NCBI GenBank assembly: GCA_012934845.2 | Contig: WNNJ02002602.1 | Location: forward strand, 1-64,000 | Source of the DNA: Pomphorhynchus laevis | Taxonomy: Eukaryota; Acanthocephala; Palaeacanthocephala; Echinorhynchida; Pomphorhynchidae | Direction: 5' to 3' | DNA length: 64,000 bases | Shown here: positions 44,451 through 54,868 of the stretch, one piece after another | How the letters are laid out: every line of letters starts with the position of its first letter | Position numbering within the stretch: the first letter of the stretch is position 1 | Translations under genes and position numbers: made by a program | Notes under the pieces: model-generated | The model's database searches: none | The model's input: the letters and a program-made list of their open reading frames with translations, nothing else | What the model was told of the DNA's origin: nothing

Positions 44451-45700
44451 ATTTATGACTAATTATTACTCATGTAATAATTAATAATATTATATTAATC
44501 TATAATAATATAATAATATATTATATATATTATTAATAATATAATAATATATTATATATTGTATTATATATGTTAGACTAAATTAAAAATTCCCTGAAAG
44601 AACATGTTTAATAAGAGTTATATCGTAATCGAAATCTATTTAGGTATTGAAGAAACGATTTATGTTAAACTACTAATTAAAAATACAATCACAAGTTGTT
44701 AGACAGCTATTCAATGAAATTTAATATTAATTAAATGTTTTTATATTTTTATTATGAGATTTGGGTACATCAAATCCGGGATAATTTAATAAGTTATAAA
44801 ATCAAATTCGGAAGAATAACCGTTTTCAAAGAGACAGTGACTTCAAATTGTGAATTTTAATAACAAAATACCAACAGCAATTTCGCACCACTTTATATAA
44901 GTAAACAAAATCATTTGTATCAGCCAAATTTTAATTTCCTTTCTATAAGGTTCATTTTGTTTGAAGATTTAAGCTTTTTTTAATTAAGTTAATTTCGGCA
45001 ACTTCGTTCAAATCATTTAGGAAAACTGTTGAAAACTATTAAATTACCAACATACTGATAAATCCAAATATTAATATTGGACTTTTAGTCCAATGTCGTT
45101 TCCGTTTGTCCGGACAACCATCAATTACACACAAGAGACGATCAAGTGGGATCTATTTTATAGGATATTCCATTTCATTCACCAAGTGATGTCGACTATC
45201 AAAGATTGACTTCTATTTCAATACAATATAATGACAATATTCCAAGAGAATTCACTCAAAGTCCAGTGTTATGCAGTAATCTCGATGATTAATTTGCTTG
45301 AACTTCACTAATCTGTTGAGAATAGTGAGGTTAGAACAATAATCATCCTTAATATATCACCATCATATTGTTAAATATTAACGTTTTATTGGAAAATTTA
45401 CATAATTTGTAGATTAATGCGTATTGAATCTTTATAGCTTTGGTTTAATATTTTGATAAATACGGTCTATTTTGGTAAATACGTCATTCTCTGTTAATTA
45501 ATGAGTTTAATTACCAGCAAACAAAAGTTAAAATTAACTTACTTTAAAAGACATTTATTATCTTTAAAAACTAAAAGAAATTAAATTCAATCTAGAAGTA
45601 AATATTAAATTTTTTATAGCGATAATTATCTTATGGATATTGAGCAGCGGAAATAATGCACAAGACAGAATTATCAGCCTGTTATGAATTACTAATTTCA
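44451..45700. other. A+T-rich intergenic DNA
   Basis: An A/T palindrome-rich tract lies at 44460-44580. No gene recognised. TTTATT at about 45704 (AATAAA on the minus strand) may be the poly(A) signal of the gene whose stop is near 45864. Confidence 0.4.
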
Positions 45701-45863
45701 CCTTTATTTCAATTAAAGTACAACATAAATTCAATTATATTCAGTTTTATGGTTTGCACAAATTAACTAATTTTATAAATTTAATAATTAGATGGAGAAG
45801 GTAACAATTTATAATTTTTAAATGTGGACAACTTTGTTTAATTTTGTAGAGAGTGAAACCTGC

Positions 45864-46991
45864 TTAATTATCATCTACATCACAAACTAGAGAAAACCTT
45901 GAATTATTGTAGCGTGTTAGTGTGCAAAGTTTCTGAAGTTCCTTTACCAATATTGATGAATTATGGTCATTGATTAAATTAATTAAATTGCTAAGCTTGT
46001 CTTTTGCATTTGAATCTAAATTTGATGCTGATTGATTATTTACTGTCAATCCGGATTGCTTAATTTCTTCAGTGTTGTATCTTTCATTATCATTGTATAT
46101 CAATCCTGGGGCGTTTTGAATTTGTTCGATAAAAGCTATTCCATCCATTCCTGTTGAGTTTAATTCAGGATAATTATGTGTTAATGTAGGTGTATTTTCA
46201 AGTTCAGTCAATGCCATTCTGCCTGTTTTATTACCCGAATTTATATCATTTATGACTATAGAACTTACAGATGAATTAATATCAAACAAAGTTTGTTGAT
46301 TACCTTGTAATGTGTTATTAATAACCAAAGTACGCATTTGCGCATTATCCTGGTTTGTTAAGCCAAGTGCATTTTTCAGATCAGTAGATACCATTTTATT
46401 TATACCATCGCTATTATCATAGTTACCAACTAAACCACTTTCAGAAGTGCTGATGGGTATTTCCCTTTCTACATTTGTAGCGTTTTCTGCATATTCACTT
46501 GAGTTTACTACTTTCGGTGCTTGGAAAAGCAGGCCTGGACCAATTAATTTTTCAAGCTCAATTATAACAACCGGTTTCTGATCAACTGTTGTCTTCTTAA
46601 TTTCATTAAACAAGCGCAAGTGATGATGATATTTGCGACCTCGATTTGCCATTCTACGTTTTCCAACAGGATGCCGATTCTTACCGTTGCTGTCTCGAAA
46701 CCTGTATCTTCTAAAGTTTATGTTCTCATGAATACTTTCGAATTCGCCAGATTCTTCTTCGCATTTCGGCTTCCATCGTTTTGTTTCACTGCTATCATCA
46801 CCCGGTATTGTCAATGATTCGTCTGAATTAGCTGCATTTTCACTCACTGCAAGTAGCCCGTATGATATTAGGCACATCATCCATACGACCTGTTTCATTC
46901 CTTGCATTCTATCTTGTAATTTTGTTTTCAAAGTTAACATCGATTTATTTATAGGAAAGCTAAGAATATGATGCATTGTAGATAATTGCAA
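45864..46991 (-). CDS. Probable secreted Asn/Ser-rich protein, uncharacterised
   Basis: Open single-exon frame of 375 codons, not recognised as any family. The likely true start is Met29 (46907) or Met32 (46898), because MKQVVWMMCLISYGLLAVSE is a good signal peptide directly after them; the 28 residues upstream would mask it. A basic segment (HPVGKRRMANRGRKYHHH, about residues 108-125) follows an acidic one and contains dibasic sites. The rest is rich in Asn, Ser and Thr with several N-x-S/T sites (NSSEYAENAT, INNTLQG, DINSSV, HNSSIL). One Cys pair lies near the C terminus (KLCTLTR, LVCDV). TATA-like ATATAAA lies upstream on the minus strand near 47040, and AATAAA about 155 nt downstream. Length and lack of decay in this A+T-rich DNA argue for a real gene. 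Confidence 0.75.
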   Translation of the reverse strand: MQLSTMHHILSFPINKSMLTLKTKLQDRMQGMKQVVWMMCLISYGLLAVSENAANSDESLTIPGDDSSETKRWKPKCEEESGEFESIHENINFRRYRFRDSNGKNRHPVGKRRMANRGRKYHHHLRLFNEIKKTTVDQKPVVIIELEKLIGPGLLFQAPKVVNSSEYAENATNVEREIPISTSESGLVGNYDNSDGINKMVSTDLKNALGLTNQDNAQMRTLVINNTLQGNQQTLFDINSSVSSIVINDINSGNKTGRMALTELENTPTLTHNYPELNSTGMDGIAFIEQIQNAPGLIYNDNERYNTEEIKQSGLTVNNQSASNLDSNAKDKLSNLINLINDHNSSILVKELQKLCTLTRYNNSRFSLVCDVDDN

Positions 46992-47925
46992 TGGTGTTCT
47001 GTCAACAACGCCTTATCTGTCTCTCGAGGAAAGTAGCTTTATATGAATAAACATAGCAAAATATAATTATCAATGATTTTCTTTACTTATATAATTTAGT
47101 AAACTTAGGATAGATAAAGTGAGGTCTTGATACAAACGTATAAGGATTCTGTCTTAATTTTGCATCATTAATAGATTCAGTAAAAGCCAAGAAATGTACT
47201 AAATTGCGAAAGTACAACTGACAAAACACTAAACAAACACCCGTTATCTTTATAAAAACAAATTTAGTGGATCAATTACGGATATTATTTTTCGAGTTAA
47301 TATCTGTTAAAATGAAACGTTGAAAATAAATAACAGTTTGTATATACAATAAAAAATAGAATCTTATTGCTAGAAATAATGTGCATAATTTTATTTAACT
47401 TATAATTAACTTATATTTAACTATCGTCTTTCTTTCATTTGTAGAGAAAAAAAATATAATTTTCATAGGACAGAAGGACACTATTTAGTTATTGTTGTTC
47501 TAAATGCACATTTTACCTGCTCCAACTGAGAACAATTTGTAACCGTCAAATTCTTCCGTATTAAAGTGCTGTAAAATATTCACTCATATAGATCCAGTTT
47601 TGCAATTTTTGTCAACGTCTTTAGGATATGATTGGTGAACTAAAACTCCTTCACCTTTCAAATTTTATAAAAAGTAAAATAATTTTATAATTATTAAATT
47701 ATATAATAAAATATTATTAAATTTATTGAATTATTAATTCATAAATACAATCAATTATTTTATTGTGCTGGACACAGATATCACCACATTAATTTTGAAA
47801 TTGTATATATTTATTCAAGGTTTTCTAAAACATTATATCAGCATATAATAATTGCATATCAATAATATTAATAATATGATATTCATATAATATTTATAAT
47901 ATTTAGGAAGCGCTTTATAATATTT
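46992..47925. other. Upstream region of the secreted-protein gene; A+T-rich
   Basis: Contains the TATA-like element near 47040 (minus strand). Otherwise nothing recognised. Confidence 0.4.
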
Positions 47926-47930
47926 AGGAA

Positions 47931-48015
47931 GCTGCCCCTTAAAAAGCAGCCTCTGTTGAGGGGCTGCCCCTTAAGCGGGGCAGTCCCTCAACAGGGGGCT
48001 ACCCCGCTTAAGGCG
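47931..48015. repeat. G+C-rich nested palindrome
   Basis: CTGTTGAGGGGCTGCCCC and GGGGCAGTCCCTCAACAG form an 18-bp-arm hairpin around TTAAGC with one mismatch. Flanking GCTGCCCCTTAA and CCCCGCTTAAGG words give alternative pairings. Two direct copies of TTATAATATTTAGGAAGC precede it. It stands out sharply in very A+T-rich DNA. Confidence 0.85.
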
Positions 48016-49580
48016 GTTGCAGGCTGGAACAAGATCTATAAATATTTACCCTCACGGACTACGCAACCTGGCTATTGATCATTACTCGGCCGCATGAAAC
48101 AGTTTACATTTTAAAGTGTTAACACCTTGGGATGCAAGCTTCTCCATTTTTAAAGTTAATAATTCATGAAACTTGCTTGAAACAAATACATAGTTTTAGT
48201 ATTTCTGACACAGATTATATTGCCCGAAAAACAAAGTCCACAGGTCAATAATTGCATGTCAGCAGAACAAATCAGATCACATAACAGAGTCTACGAATTC
48301 AATATAATTATAAAATTGAAAAAATTGATTATTACAAAATTATATCCGACGACAATTTAATTTCTATTTCATAAATAGAAGTAGAAATAGCTATTCATAA
48401 ATAGCTATAAAAAATCGTAATTTAAAGAATTTTATATAAATATTTCTATAGATAATATAAATTATTAGTTATTATTAGTTATTTTCATTCAATAAATACT
48501 TAATCCTAATAATAACTGGATTAATTTAAAAATGCAGAAATCTAATATTTTCTCAATTTTCAAAATGTCATTACATATTTCGAGAAATAGTACAGTAGAT
48601 TGACAACCACATTATTGAATTAATTAAAAATAAGTACAATGTTGGTTTATCATTATGACTAGATGAAATCATATTTTTAAATAAGCAAACTTTTAATCTG
48701 AATTATAATTTTTTAACTTTAGAAATTCAATGTGATATTTTGTATAATTGTGTTCTGTAGTATTGTTACATGGAACGATATAAGTCTTAATCATTTGTAT
48801 TAAATTTTTTACAAGTTTTGCAACATCAAGGTGCTGCAAATAAGAAAGTGTAATACATTTTTACTGGCACAAGTCATACAAATCATAATTTCTTAAAAAA
48901 GAAACCTTGTGATATACAAATGAATGTATATCAACTAAGTAAGAAAACTATCTATCAACTATATAAGAAACGAAAGGTTTTTAATTGTGTCTTATTCATA
49001 TTGAATCATGCCAAGTCGTTATGTGTGAAAGGATGTTTAAATAATGTGCATAACTTTTATCTTAATATATAGTACAACAGTCAATTTCGCAAGTATTTGT
49101 CAGAATGCAAAATGTATATAAAGCTAGCTTGACAATAATGATAACATAACTTCTACTCAAAATACGCTTCCTTAACGTGTATTCTTATCTTTACAGGTAT
49201 AAACTAGTTTTCCTTGCTTTGAATCCTTGTTTATAATTTGTATTATAAATTATACATTTATTTTTTATTAATTGAAATGTAAGTAAAAGTGGATACAACA
49301 AAATATATTTATTTAAAATATAAATATATTTATTTATAAATAAATATATTGACAATTACCTCCTGATATAATTAACAAGACACTTGCTCTAAGTATGTCA
49401 AATTAAGCTCTATATGCTTAATTAAGATGCTTTCGAAGAGAACTTTGAAGTTAGAACCATTTTAGAGCACTCTACAGTTAGACCGTACTGGCGTCCCAGC
49501 ATAAAGCAATGTAAGCAAGCAATTGCAATGACGCATTTTTAGAGTCCTGCAGAGAGTTTGTGATTCCATGCAACATTACC
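48016..49580. other. A+T-rich intergenic DNA
   Basis: No gene recognised; short A/T palindromes near 49300-49350 only. Confidence 0.45.
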
Positions 49581-49584
49581 ATAT

Positions 49585-49700
49585 CAAACTAGTCTTCTTT
49601 TCCGGTTCCTGAGTAAATACTAAGGTTTCTTAAGTTCCTTATGTTTAAACTGCATCCGTCGCGCTCCGCGATTGGTAATTCAGGTGTCTGGTGAACCTTG
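49585..49700 (+). mobile_element. LINE copy 6, short 3' ORF2 scrap
   Basis: CTAGTCTTCTTTTC followed after about 25 bases by ACTAAGGTTTCTTAAGTTCC matches the 3' part of ORF2 in copies 2-5 (TTAGTCTTCTTTTC...ACTAAGGTTTCTCAAGCTCC). Upstream and downstream similarity is weak. A severely truncated and diverged copy. Confidence 0.55.
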
Positions 49701-49956
49701 GGTTTATTGATCTCAAGGTGCCATATCGGTGTATGATAAAGGGATCAGGGGCCAATTTAATATGAAGATTATAATGATATCTTAATTATGATCGATGAGG
49801 ATATTGTTCGATGACTATTTCCTATTGATTATTTTTGTTTTTCTTGTTTATAATAAATTTAACAACATTTCAATTTATTAAAATATTTTTTATTATTATA
49901 TATAATTCAACAATGTGACGTTGCTAGCTAAAATATAAAAATTTGTCGTTAATAAT

Positions 49957-50807
49957 TGTGGCGCGCCCAGCGCGCCACCCATGCCAGATGCGCCACCCAA
50001 TGTTCTTCTTGAAGAATCGAACCCGTGAATGTCAAACTCGAGATTCAAAACTAAGCATCTATGACAAAATAATAATAAAAAATTTTCTGCTGTCTTCCTT
50101 CCTGCTTTGTGGCGATGCTTGCACGAGTGTTGGAGAGCAAATTTCAAGGTATTTATACCCTGTGAAATTGACACGTGATTATGTGTGGGAATAAGCTGTG
50201 CTCTCAGTGCAAGATGGTAGAAGACAGATGATAGAATTATGTAAAAATAATTGCATATCAAAATTATATTTCATTTTTGTCATGAGAATATAACAAATCA
50301 GTAGAAGTCTATGTGTTAACAGACGTTTCCTGATAAGTCTAGGTGATTAGCATCTTGTAATCACTGTTTCAGCCAGCGACGAAGATACAGAAATAGCTTC
50401 CATTGAACCAAAAGTTGAAAACCAAGCAAAAGATCTTGATGAAAATTCATCAGATGCATTAGATAATGAAAATGCCGTTTCTTCTATTTGCACTAAATAT
50501 TTAGAAAGAATGGACAGGCATTCACTTGTACATAAGTCAAAATATGACATAAATGTCGGTGATAGAGTATTGATTGCCTTGGATTTCGATAATAATCAGA
50601 AGACAAAAAAAGCTAAACTCTCCTCTTTTTTCAATACAAATGCCGAGGTTCTTGAAGTTTTGTCAAATAACTATGTCAAAGTTAAGATTGATAAAAAAGA
50701 AGAAACGATTCATCTTTCTAGAATTAAAAAAATATAATTTTACCGCCTTTTTAGTTATTTTTTTAAGGTGGCGCATCTGGCATGGGTGGCGCGCTGGGCG
50801 CGCCACA
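49957..50807 (+). mobile_element. Ginger-like DNA transposon, internally deleted, perfect 41-bp TIRs
   Basis: The ends 49957-49997 and 50767-50807 are exact 41-bp inverted repeats beginning TGTGGCGCGCCCAGCGCGCC. They are flanked by the 5-bp duplication ATAAT (49952-49956 and 50808-50812). TGT...ACA ends fit Ginger elements, cut-and-paste transposons with integrase-like enzymes. The only coding remnant is an integrase-type C-terminal segment at 50351-50737. The perfect identity of the ends suggests recent movement. Confidence 0.7.
50351..50737 (+). pseudogene. Integrase C-terminal (SH3-like) remnant of the Ginger-like element
   Basis: Open from a stop at 50348 to TAA at 50737 (about 128 codons; an internal ATG lies at 50510). 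The segment KYDINVGDRVLIALDFDN, then LSSFFNTNAEVLEVLSNNYV and HLSRIKK, resembles the small barrel domain ending KRBA2/Ginger-type integrases. The preceding 50 residues are acidic and Ser-rich. The catalytic core with its DDE residues is absent from the element, so this copy is non-autonomous. Confidence 0.6.
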
Positions 50808-50812
50808 ATAAT

Positions 50813-51425
50813 TAATAAAATCTTATTATTATATTCTCTTGATTACTTAAACGCTTTAACTTTTAATATTAATACAAAAAGTTTAAGATGATTATGTCTT
50901 TATGTATTTTATTGTTATGTATATTATTTTGTAAAGATTTATTAACCACTCATTTTAGTCTGTAAATAGAGGCGAAAAACAATGTCAATACGATGAAACA
51001 TTTAATAATATTTCATTAATTAAACAAATAAATTCGAATACATAATTTAATTTTGAAATAATTATTTAATTTATGAATTTGTTAGATTTCGCAGCTTAAC
51101 TGCGTTTTATATACAATGTTAATATACAATAATTTATATGGTAAAGTAAAATGTCAACTATTCAAACATAATTTATTAGTTTTTTTGGTTGTTTCGAAAC
51201 TCGTGTAAACCTTCTTCAGTTTATTGTCATAAGTAAGAAATTTAACAAAAAGAGTTACATTACTGAATATAATTAATTGATTACAATAATAACTGATCAC
51301 TATTTTTTTAATTTCGAACTTATGAAATTGAAGATTTACGCGATATTTGCAAAAACGTACTAACAAATTCTGTCAGAGTAATTGATATTTTTCTTTATAT
51401 AAATAACTGGTTCTCCGAATATTAT
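50813..51425. other. A+T-rich intergenic DNA
   Basis: No gene or element recognised. Confidence 0.45.
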
Positions 51426-51426
51426 A

Positions 51427-51755
51427 CCGTTATATCAGTATTAATGCAGATATCATGTTTTTTTGAAAAGATGACGAAGATAAATATGGATAAGATATTA
51501 TCTCGTGTGTGTGAGATTGTGTCTCTCCCATGTTGAATATCGTGCCTCGATTTACAGAGATCAGTTCAAAATATTTGTGTTTGAGCTTCTAGGTATTCGT
51601 TAGTTTGAGATCTCGTCTGTTCACTATCAAAATTACTAGATTCTTGAGTTAGTTATGTTGCCTGTTTTTATCTTTTTTAGTGACCGTTATATCAGTGTTA
51701 ATACAAATATAAGGTTTCATTAGAAAGATAATAAAGATAAATATGGATACAACTG
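51427..51755 (+). mobile_element. Decayed LINE RT C-terminal scrap between 70-bp direct repeats
   Basis: One frame reads LSHVEYRASIYRDQFKIFVF and then ELLGIR, fitting the LVxSHLEYxxxVWxPxxKxxIxxLExIQ region of CR1/Jockey-type RTs. It ends in stops. ACCGTTATATCAGTATTAAT plus about 50 further bases at 51427 recurs at 51682, so the scrap sits between direct repeats of about 70 bp. Confidence 0.5.
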
Positions 51756-52019
51756 CAAGAGATTCTTTCAGAGTAAGGCCACTACCAAAAATGTTGTACA
51801 AATCAAATCAGCTAACTGAGTTTACGTATTTAATATAATCATAAAATAAACGAAACATAATAATGCTAAATCAAAAGGTAATGATAAAATAATTAAATTA
51901 ATGATTGTTTTTAGATTTTCTATAATTTAAATCAAGTTAAAATAAAAAAATTGAAATTTAAAATAAACGTCATTTTTATGAATTGACTAATAAATAACAG
52001 ACGTTGTATCAGAATAAGA

Positions 52020-52135
52020 ATTAGAGGTCATCAGGAGGAACTGCTATGCTATCAGGTTTCGGCCCCTAACTCCTCTACCCAACATAGCAGCGGGGCCAAA
52101 TACATGCTAATGATGTATTTCCTCTGATAAAACTA
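52020..52135 (-). ncRNA. PLE-associated structured RNA (possible ribozyme-like or pseudoknot element)
   Basis: On the minus strand: hairpin AAATACAT-CATTAGC-ATGTATTT (52120-52098), then GGCCCC (52097-52092), CTGCTATG (52090-52083), GGGGCC (52066-52061), GAAACC, and CATAGCAG (52048-52041). The GGCCCC/GGGGCC and CTGCTATG/CATAGCAG pairings cross, giving a potential pseudoknot. Homologous segments occur at 28.3, 34.3 and 57.3 kb. Function unknown. Confidence 0.5.
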
Positions 52136-52196
52136 TCTAGTATCTTATTCTAATACAAAGTATATTATTTAATATCCATCCATAAAAATTAGCCAA

Positions 52197-52672
52197 TTAA
52201 GAGTTTAAATTTATCTTTATAATATTATGTTGATTTATAAACTTTACTATTTTCTGCTTAATGTTATTTTTATAGTAACCTAGTTTAAAATATGTATCTA
52301 TTAAATTATTTAAATGATTTTGAAGAAAGCCAATATCATTACATATTGTTGCAATTCTTAAAATTTCATTATTTAATGTATTATATTTTATATTATATGG
52401 TATGCATGAATGCTCATGCAAAAATATGTTTTTTGTAAATTTAAATATGTCATCTTTACGATATAAATTAATAGTAGTTTTAGTTAATGTTAATTTAATG
52501 TTCATATCTAGATATACACCTTCTTTATCATTAATATTGGTTTTGTTAAGAATAAGGCTTTCTGGATAAATTTGTTCACTAATTGAATAAAAATCATTAG
52601 AATTAAATACACATATATCATCAATGTATCGAAACATATATTTATATTGTTTAGATTTAGTTTTTACACAGA
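52197..52672 (-). pseudogene. Penelope-like element reverse transcriptase, C-terminal half
   Basis: Open over about 158 codons and N-terminally truncated (the frame continues upstream of Met52637 to the foldback). FRYIDDICVFN is the PLE RT catalytic motif (RYIDDI). PESLILNKTNINDKEGVYLD and MNIKL match the region after it, and IFLHEHSCIPYNIKYNTLNN and LGYYKNNIKQKIVKFINQH match the thumb region. No GIY-YIG endonuclease follows; the frame ends at NLNS. The fingers and motif A part are missing, so it is inactive. Confidence 0.8.
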
Positions 52673-52706
52673 TTTTAAAAGCCAGTTTTTAAACTGGCTT
52701 TTAAAA
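52673..52706. repeat. Perfect 16-bp-arm palindrome at the PLE 5' junction
   Basis: TTTTAAAAGCCAGTTT and its exact reverse complement around TT. It coincides with the 5' truncation point of the PLE copy. Confidence 0.9.
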
Positions 52707-53222
52707 TCCAGTTTTTGAAGTTTTATATAGGAAAAGGGTTGAGACATTTTGTCGAAATCTTTGTGGGACCAGTTAATTATCATATATAAATATTTATTAA
52801 AAATTCATCAAATAATTCATATCATTAAATAACTTACAAATAGTAAATACTCATTTTTAATATTAAATTTATTTAGACTAAAATAAATTTATCTTTTACT
52901 ATTAATCTATATAAATCTAATGCATATAAATCTAATGGTATAAAACTTCTTTGTTATATACATTAGTTTCGCTTTAAATTAGGCTATTTGGATAAATCTT
53001 TTAAGTGATCGAAAAATCTTCAAATAATATTAATGTACCTTAAAAAATCAAAAAATCAAATAATTATAAGTTATTTATATTCATAAATGTAATAATTAAT
53101 TTATAAATATGATTTTAATATATCTATAATATATATAATATATTCAGTATGAATATACGATCAGACACCGTATAATTGCGTTTGTTGAAAATGAAACATT
53201 TTCACAACACTTTATTGATTCT
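52707..53222. other. A+T-rich intergenic DNA
   Basis: No gene recognised. Confidence 0.5.
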
Positions 53223-53238
53223 ATTAATGCTATATTTA

Positions 53239-53417
53239 ATATAATCTAGCCCCGCGTGGCCGAATGGTGGAGGCGTGTGCATTGCAAACTCTATGTACGG
53301 GGTTCAAACCTCGAGCATGCACTCTCTATTGACTTCTCTGTAAGCACACGTCAAAGCCACAAGATCGCGTTGTCGAAAGACGTTGGGGCACCCGATGATG
53401 AAGCGGGACCACTCTTC
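53239..53417 (+). mobile_element. tRNA-derived SINE with 16-bp target duplication
   Basis: Flanked by identical ATTAATGCTATATTTA at 53223-53238 and 53418-53433. The head is tRNA-like: A box TGGCCGAATGG (53257-53267) and B box GGTTCAAACC (53301-53310), 33 nt apart as in a tRNA, between CCCCGCG and GCATGC segments. The body (GTCGAAAGACGTTGGGG and CCCGATGATGAAGCGGG) is unrelated to tRNA. There is no poly(A) tail. The long target duplication implies insertion by a LINE or PLE machinery. A 68-codon open frame across it is incidental. Confidence 0.75.
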
Positions 53418-53433
53418 ATTAATGCTATATTTA

Positions 53434-54400
53434 TAAAAAGAAATATAGATAAATTTAAATAATTTAAATAAATTTAAAATGTTATTTTAAATGTTCATGT
53501 ATTTTCTTATAAATTGTTCTTATAATTATATAATCATATGTTTTTATATATTAAATATTATAATTGTAAATTTTTTTATATTAAATATTATAATTGTAAT
53601 TATATATTTAATATATATAATTTAATAATTATATATTTAATAATATAAAGTTACGATGTATCAAATTTTTACTAAATTAAATTTGCTACAAATTAGCCTT
53701 ATTTTGACGATAAAGTTAATTCTAGATTTTGTTAACATAATGTAGTATTAATTTTAAATTAATTTCGCCAAAAATTATCGCGATTAGATTTTTTTTTCAT
53801 TCAAATTCGTACAATTCATATTATGTAAAACTTAAAAATAAATTAGTGATTATAGAGTTACTATTGCGATTTACTTGTCAAAATATAACTTTTATTTTTT
53901 TAATTTTTATTAATTTATTTTTATATAAAAAATGAATATATATGCCATTTATTTTTATATTTATTTGAAATTTGTACAATTTCAAATAATGATCAATGTT
54001 CATAATAATCGATTAAATTGTCTCGAATATACGATTTCTTAATATTGTTAAATATTCTTTTAGTTTATAAAAATGAGTATCGTTTCATACTAATTTTGAT
54101 TAAATTTAAATACAACTTAAAATGGCATCACTCTAGTAGATCTTTCTACATCTTCCTTTGCAGCAAATTAAACTGTCACATCTAAAAATAGATACGGTGT
54201 GCTTATTGAACTTTAATTGTTTAATAAATTGTGAAACACCTAGCGATTTAGCTAATAGTTTACAATTATTGTATAAAACTAATAATTACAGCTGTTTAAT
54301 GCAGGTAGTCGTTCCAACCACATTTCTCAAAATTAGTTACAACAAAGATTTCAGTTGCTTTTAAATTTTTTTAATTTAGATTCACTGTATTGGTATTTAA
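53434..54400. other. A+T-rich DNA upstream of the 54.4-kb gene
   Basis: No element recognised. TATTTAAAC just before 54404 may act as a TATA-like or leader element for the following gene; a 68-codon frame at 54158-54364 has no motif. Confidence 0.4.
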
Positions 54401-54403
54401 ACG

Positions 54404-54868
54404 ATGTTACCTGCAAATAACTGTTGTTACACCACGTGCTGTTGTAACAATTCACCTGCATCGTCCAGCTTCACTGCTTGCCCTAACTCGACCATGTCAT
54501 GCGCAATGCCTATGGTACAACCAAATGCTTGTGCAATGCCTCTTCTCCAACCAAATATGCTAAATGGTAATGGCAGCTGTGGTGGTAATATCTACAGACA
54601 AGTATTATATACCTCCGAACCTCCACCTGAGCAAATTTGTTCCCGACGGAGACTACCAACTCCACCACCTGATGTCCACGAAAGAATTGTGGTCGTGAGA
54701 CCACCAAGACAACTAATACATGAAGTAATTGAAAAACCACTTTGCCCGCCACCAATTATAAAAACAGATTTTGTATTAGGCCCTAGAGCACCTCCTCAGA
54801 TAAAGTCATCAAAAACTGTTTCAGTTTGTCCTAGCACTAATAATCTGAAGTGTGATAAACTGTATTAA
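54404..54868 (+). CDS. Small Cys- and Pro-rich protein, paralogue 1 of the ERxVVRPxR family
   Basis: A 154-residue protein starting MLPANNCCYTTCCCNNSPAS. The N-terminal 60 residues are Cys/Asn/Ser-rich with a near repeat (VQPNACAMPL and LQPNMLNGNG, after MSCAMPM). Then RQVLYTSEPPPEQI and RRRLPTPPP lead into a charged repeat-like block, HERIVVVRPPRQLIHEVIEK, followed by PPPIIKTDFVLGPRAPPQ. The same block (RQPLY, RLPT, ERTIVVRPRRKIFHEIIEK, PPPAIVRTKYVIGERPPPQ) occurs in the gene at 63521, so this is a conserved, translated sequence. V/I-P-E-K-rich blocks of this style occur in cytoskeletal alveolin or articulin-like proteins, but I cannot assign a function. No signal peptide or membrane segment is seen. 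Single exon as far as visible. Confidence 0.8.
   Translation: MLPANNCCYTTCCCNNSPASSSFTACPNSTMSCAMPMVQPNACAMPLLQPNMLNGNGSCGGNIYRQVLYTSEPPPEQICSRRRLPTPPPDVHERIVVVRPPRQLIHEVIEKPLCPPPIIKTDFVLGPRAPPQIKSSKTVSVCPSTNNLKCDKLY

Larger units (their letters stand above)
51775..52672 (-). mobile_element. Penelope-like element, 5'-truncated, 3' half well preserved
   Basis: Minus-strand element: RT C-terminal half (52672-52197), then about 60 nt, a structured RNA segment (52135-52020), then a 3' UTR to about 51775 shared with the 28-, 34- and 57-kb copies. The 5' truncation falls exactly at a perfect foldback (52673-52706). This is the best PLE copy in the window. Confidence 0.75.

Noticed and set aside
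49943-50194. 83-codon frame at the left end of the Ginger-like element
   Set aside because: It starts in flanking DNA and reads through the terminal repeat; no transposase motif.
52020-52135. Confident call of a hammerhead or HDV-like ribozyme
   Set aside because: GAAAC is present but CTGATGA is not conserved between copies (CTGATAA, CTGATCC occur), and the P1-like pairing is lost in the 34-kb copy. Reported as a structured RNA of unknown type.
53250-53325. tRNA gene
   Set aside because: A and B boxes are present, but acceptor and anticodon stems do not pair properly and the sequence is inside a SINE with its own target duplication.
53256-53462. 68-codon frame as a gene
   Set aside because: It runs through the SINE and out into the target duplication, so it is incidental.
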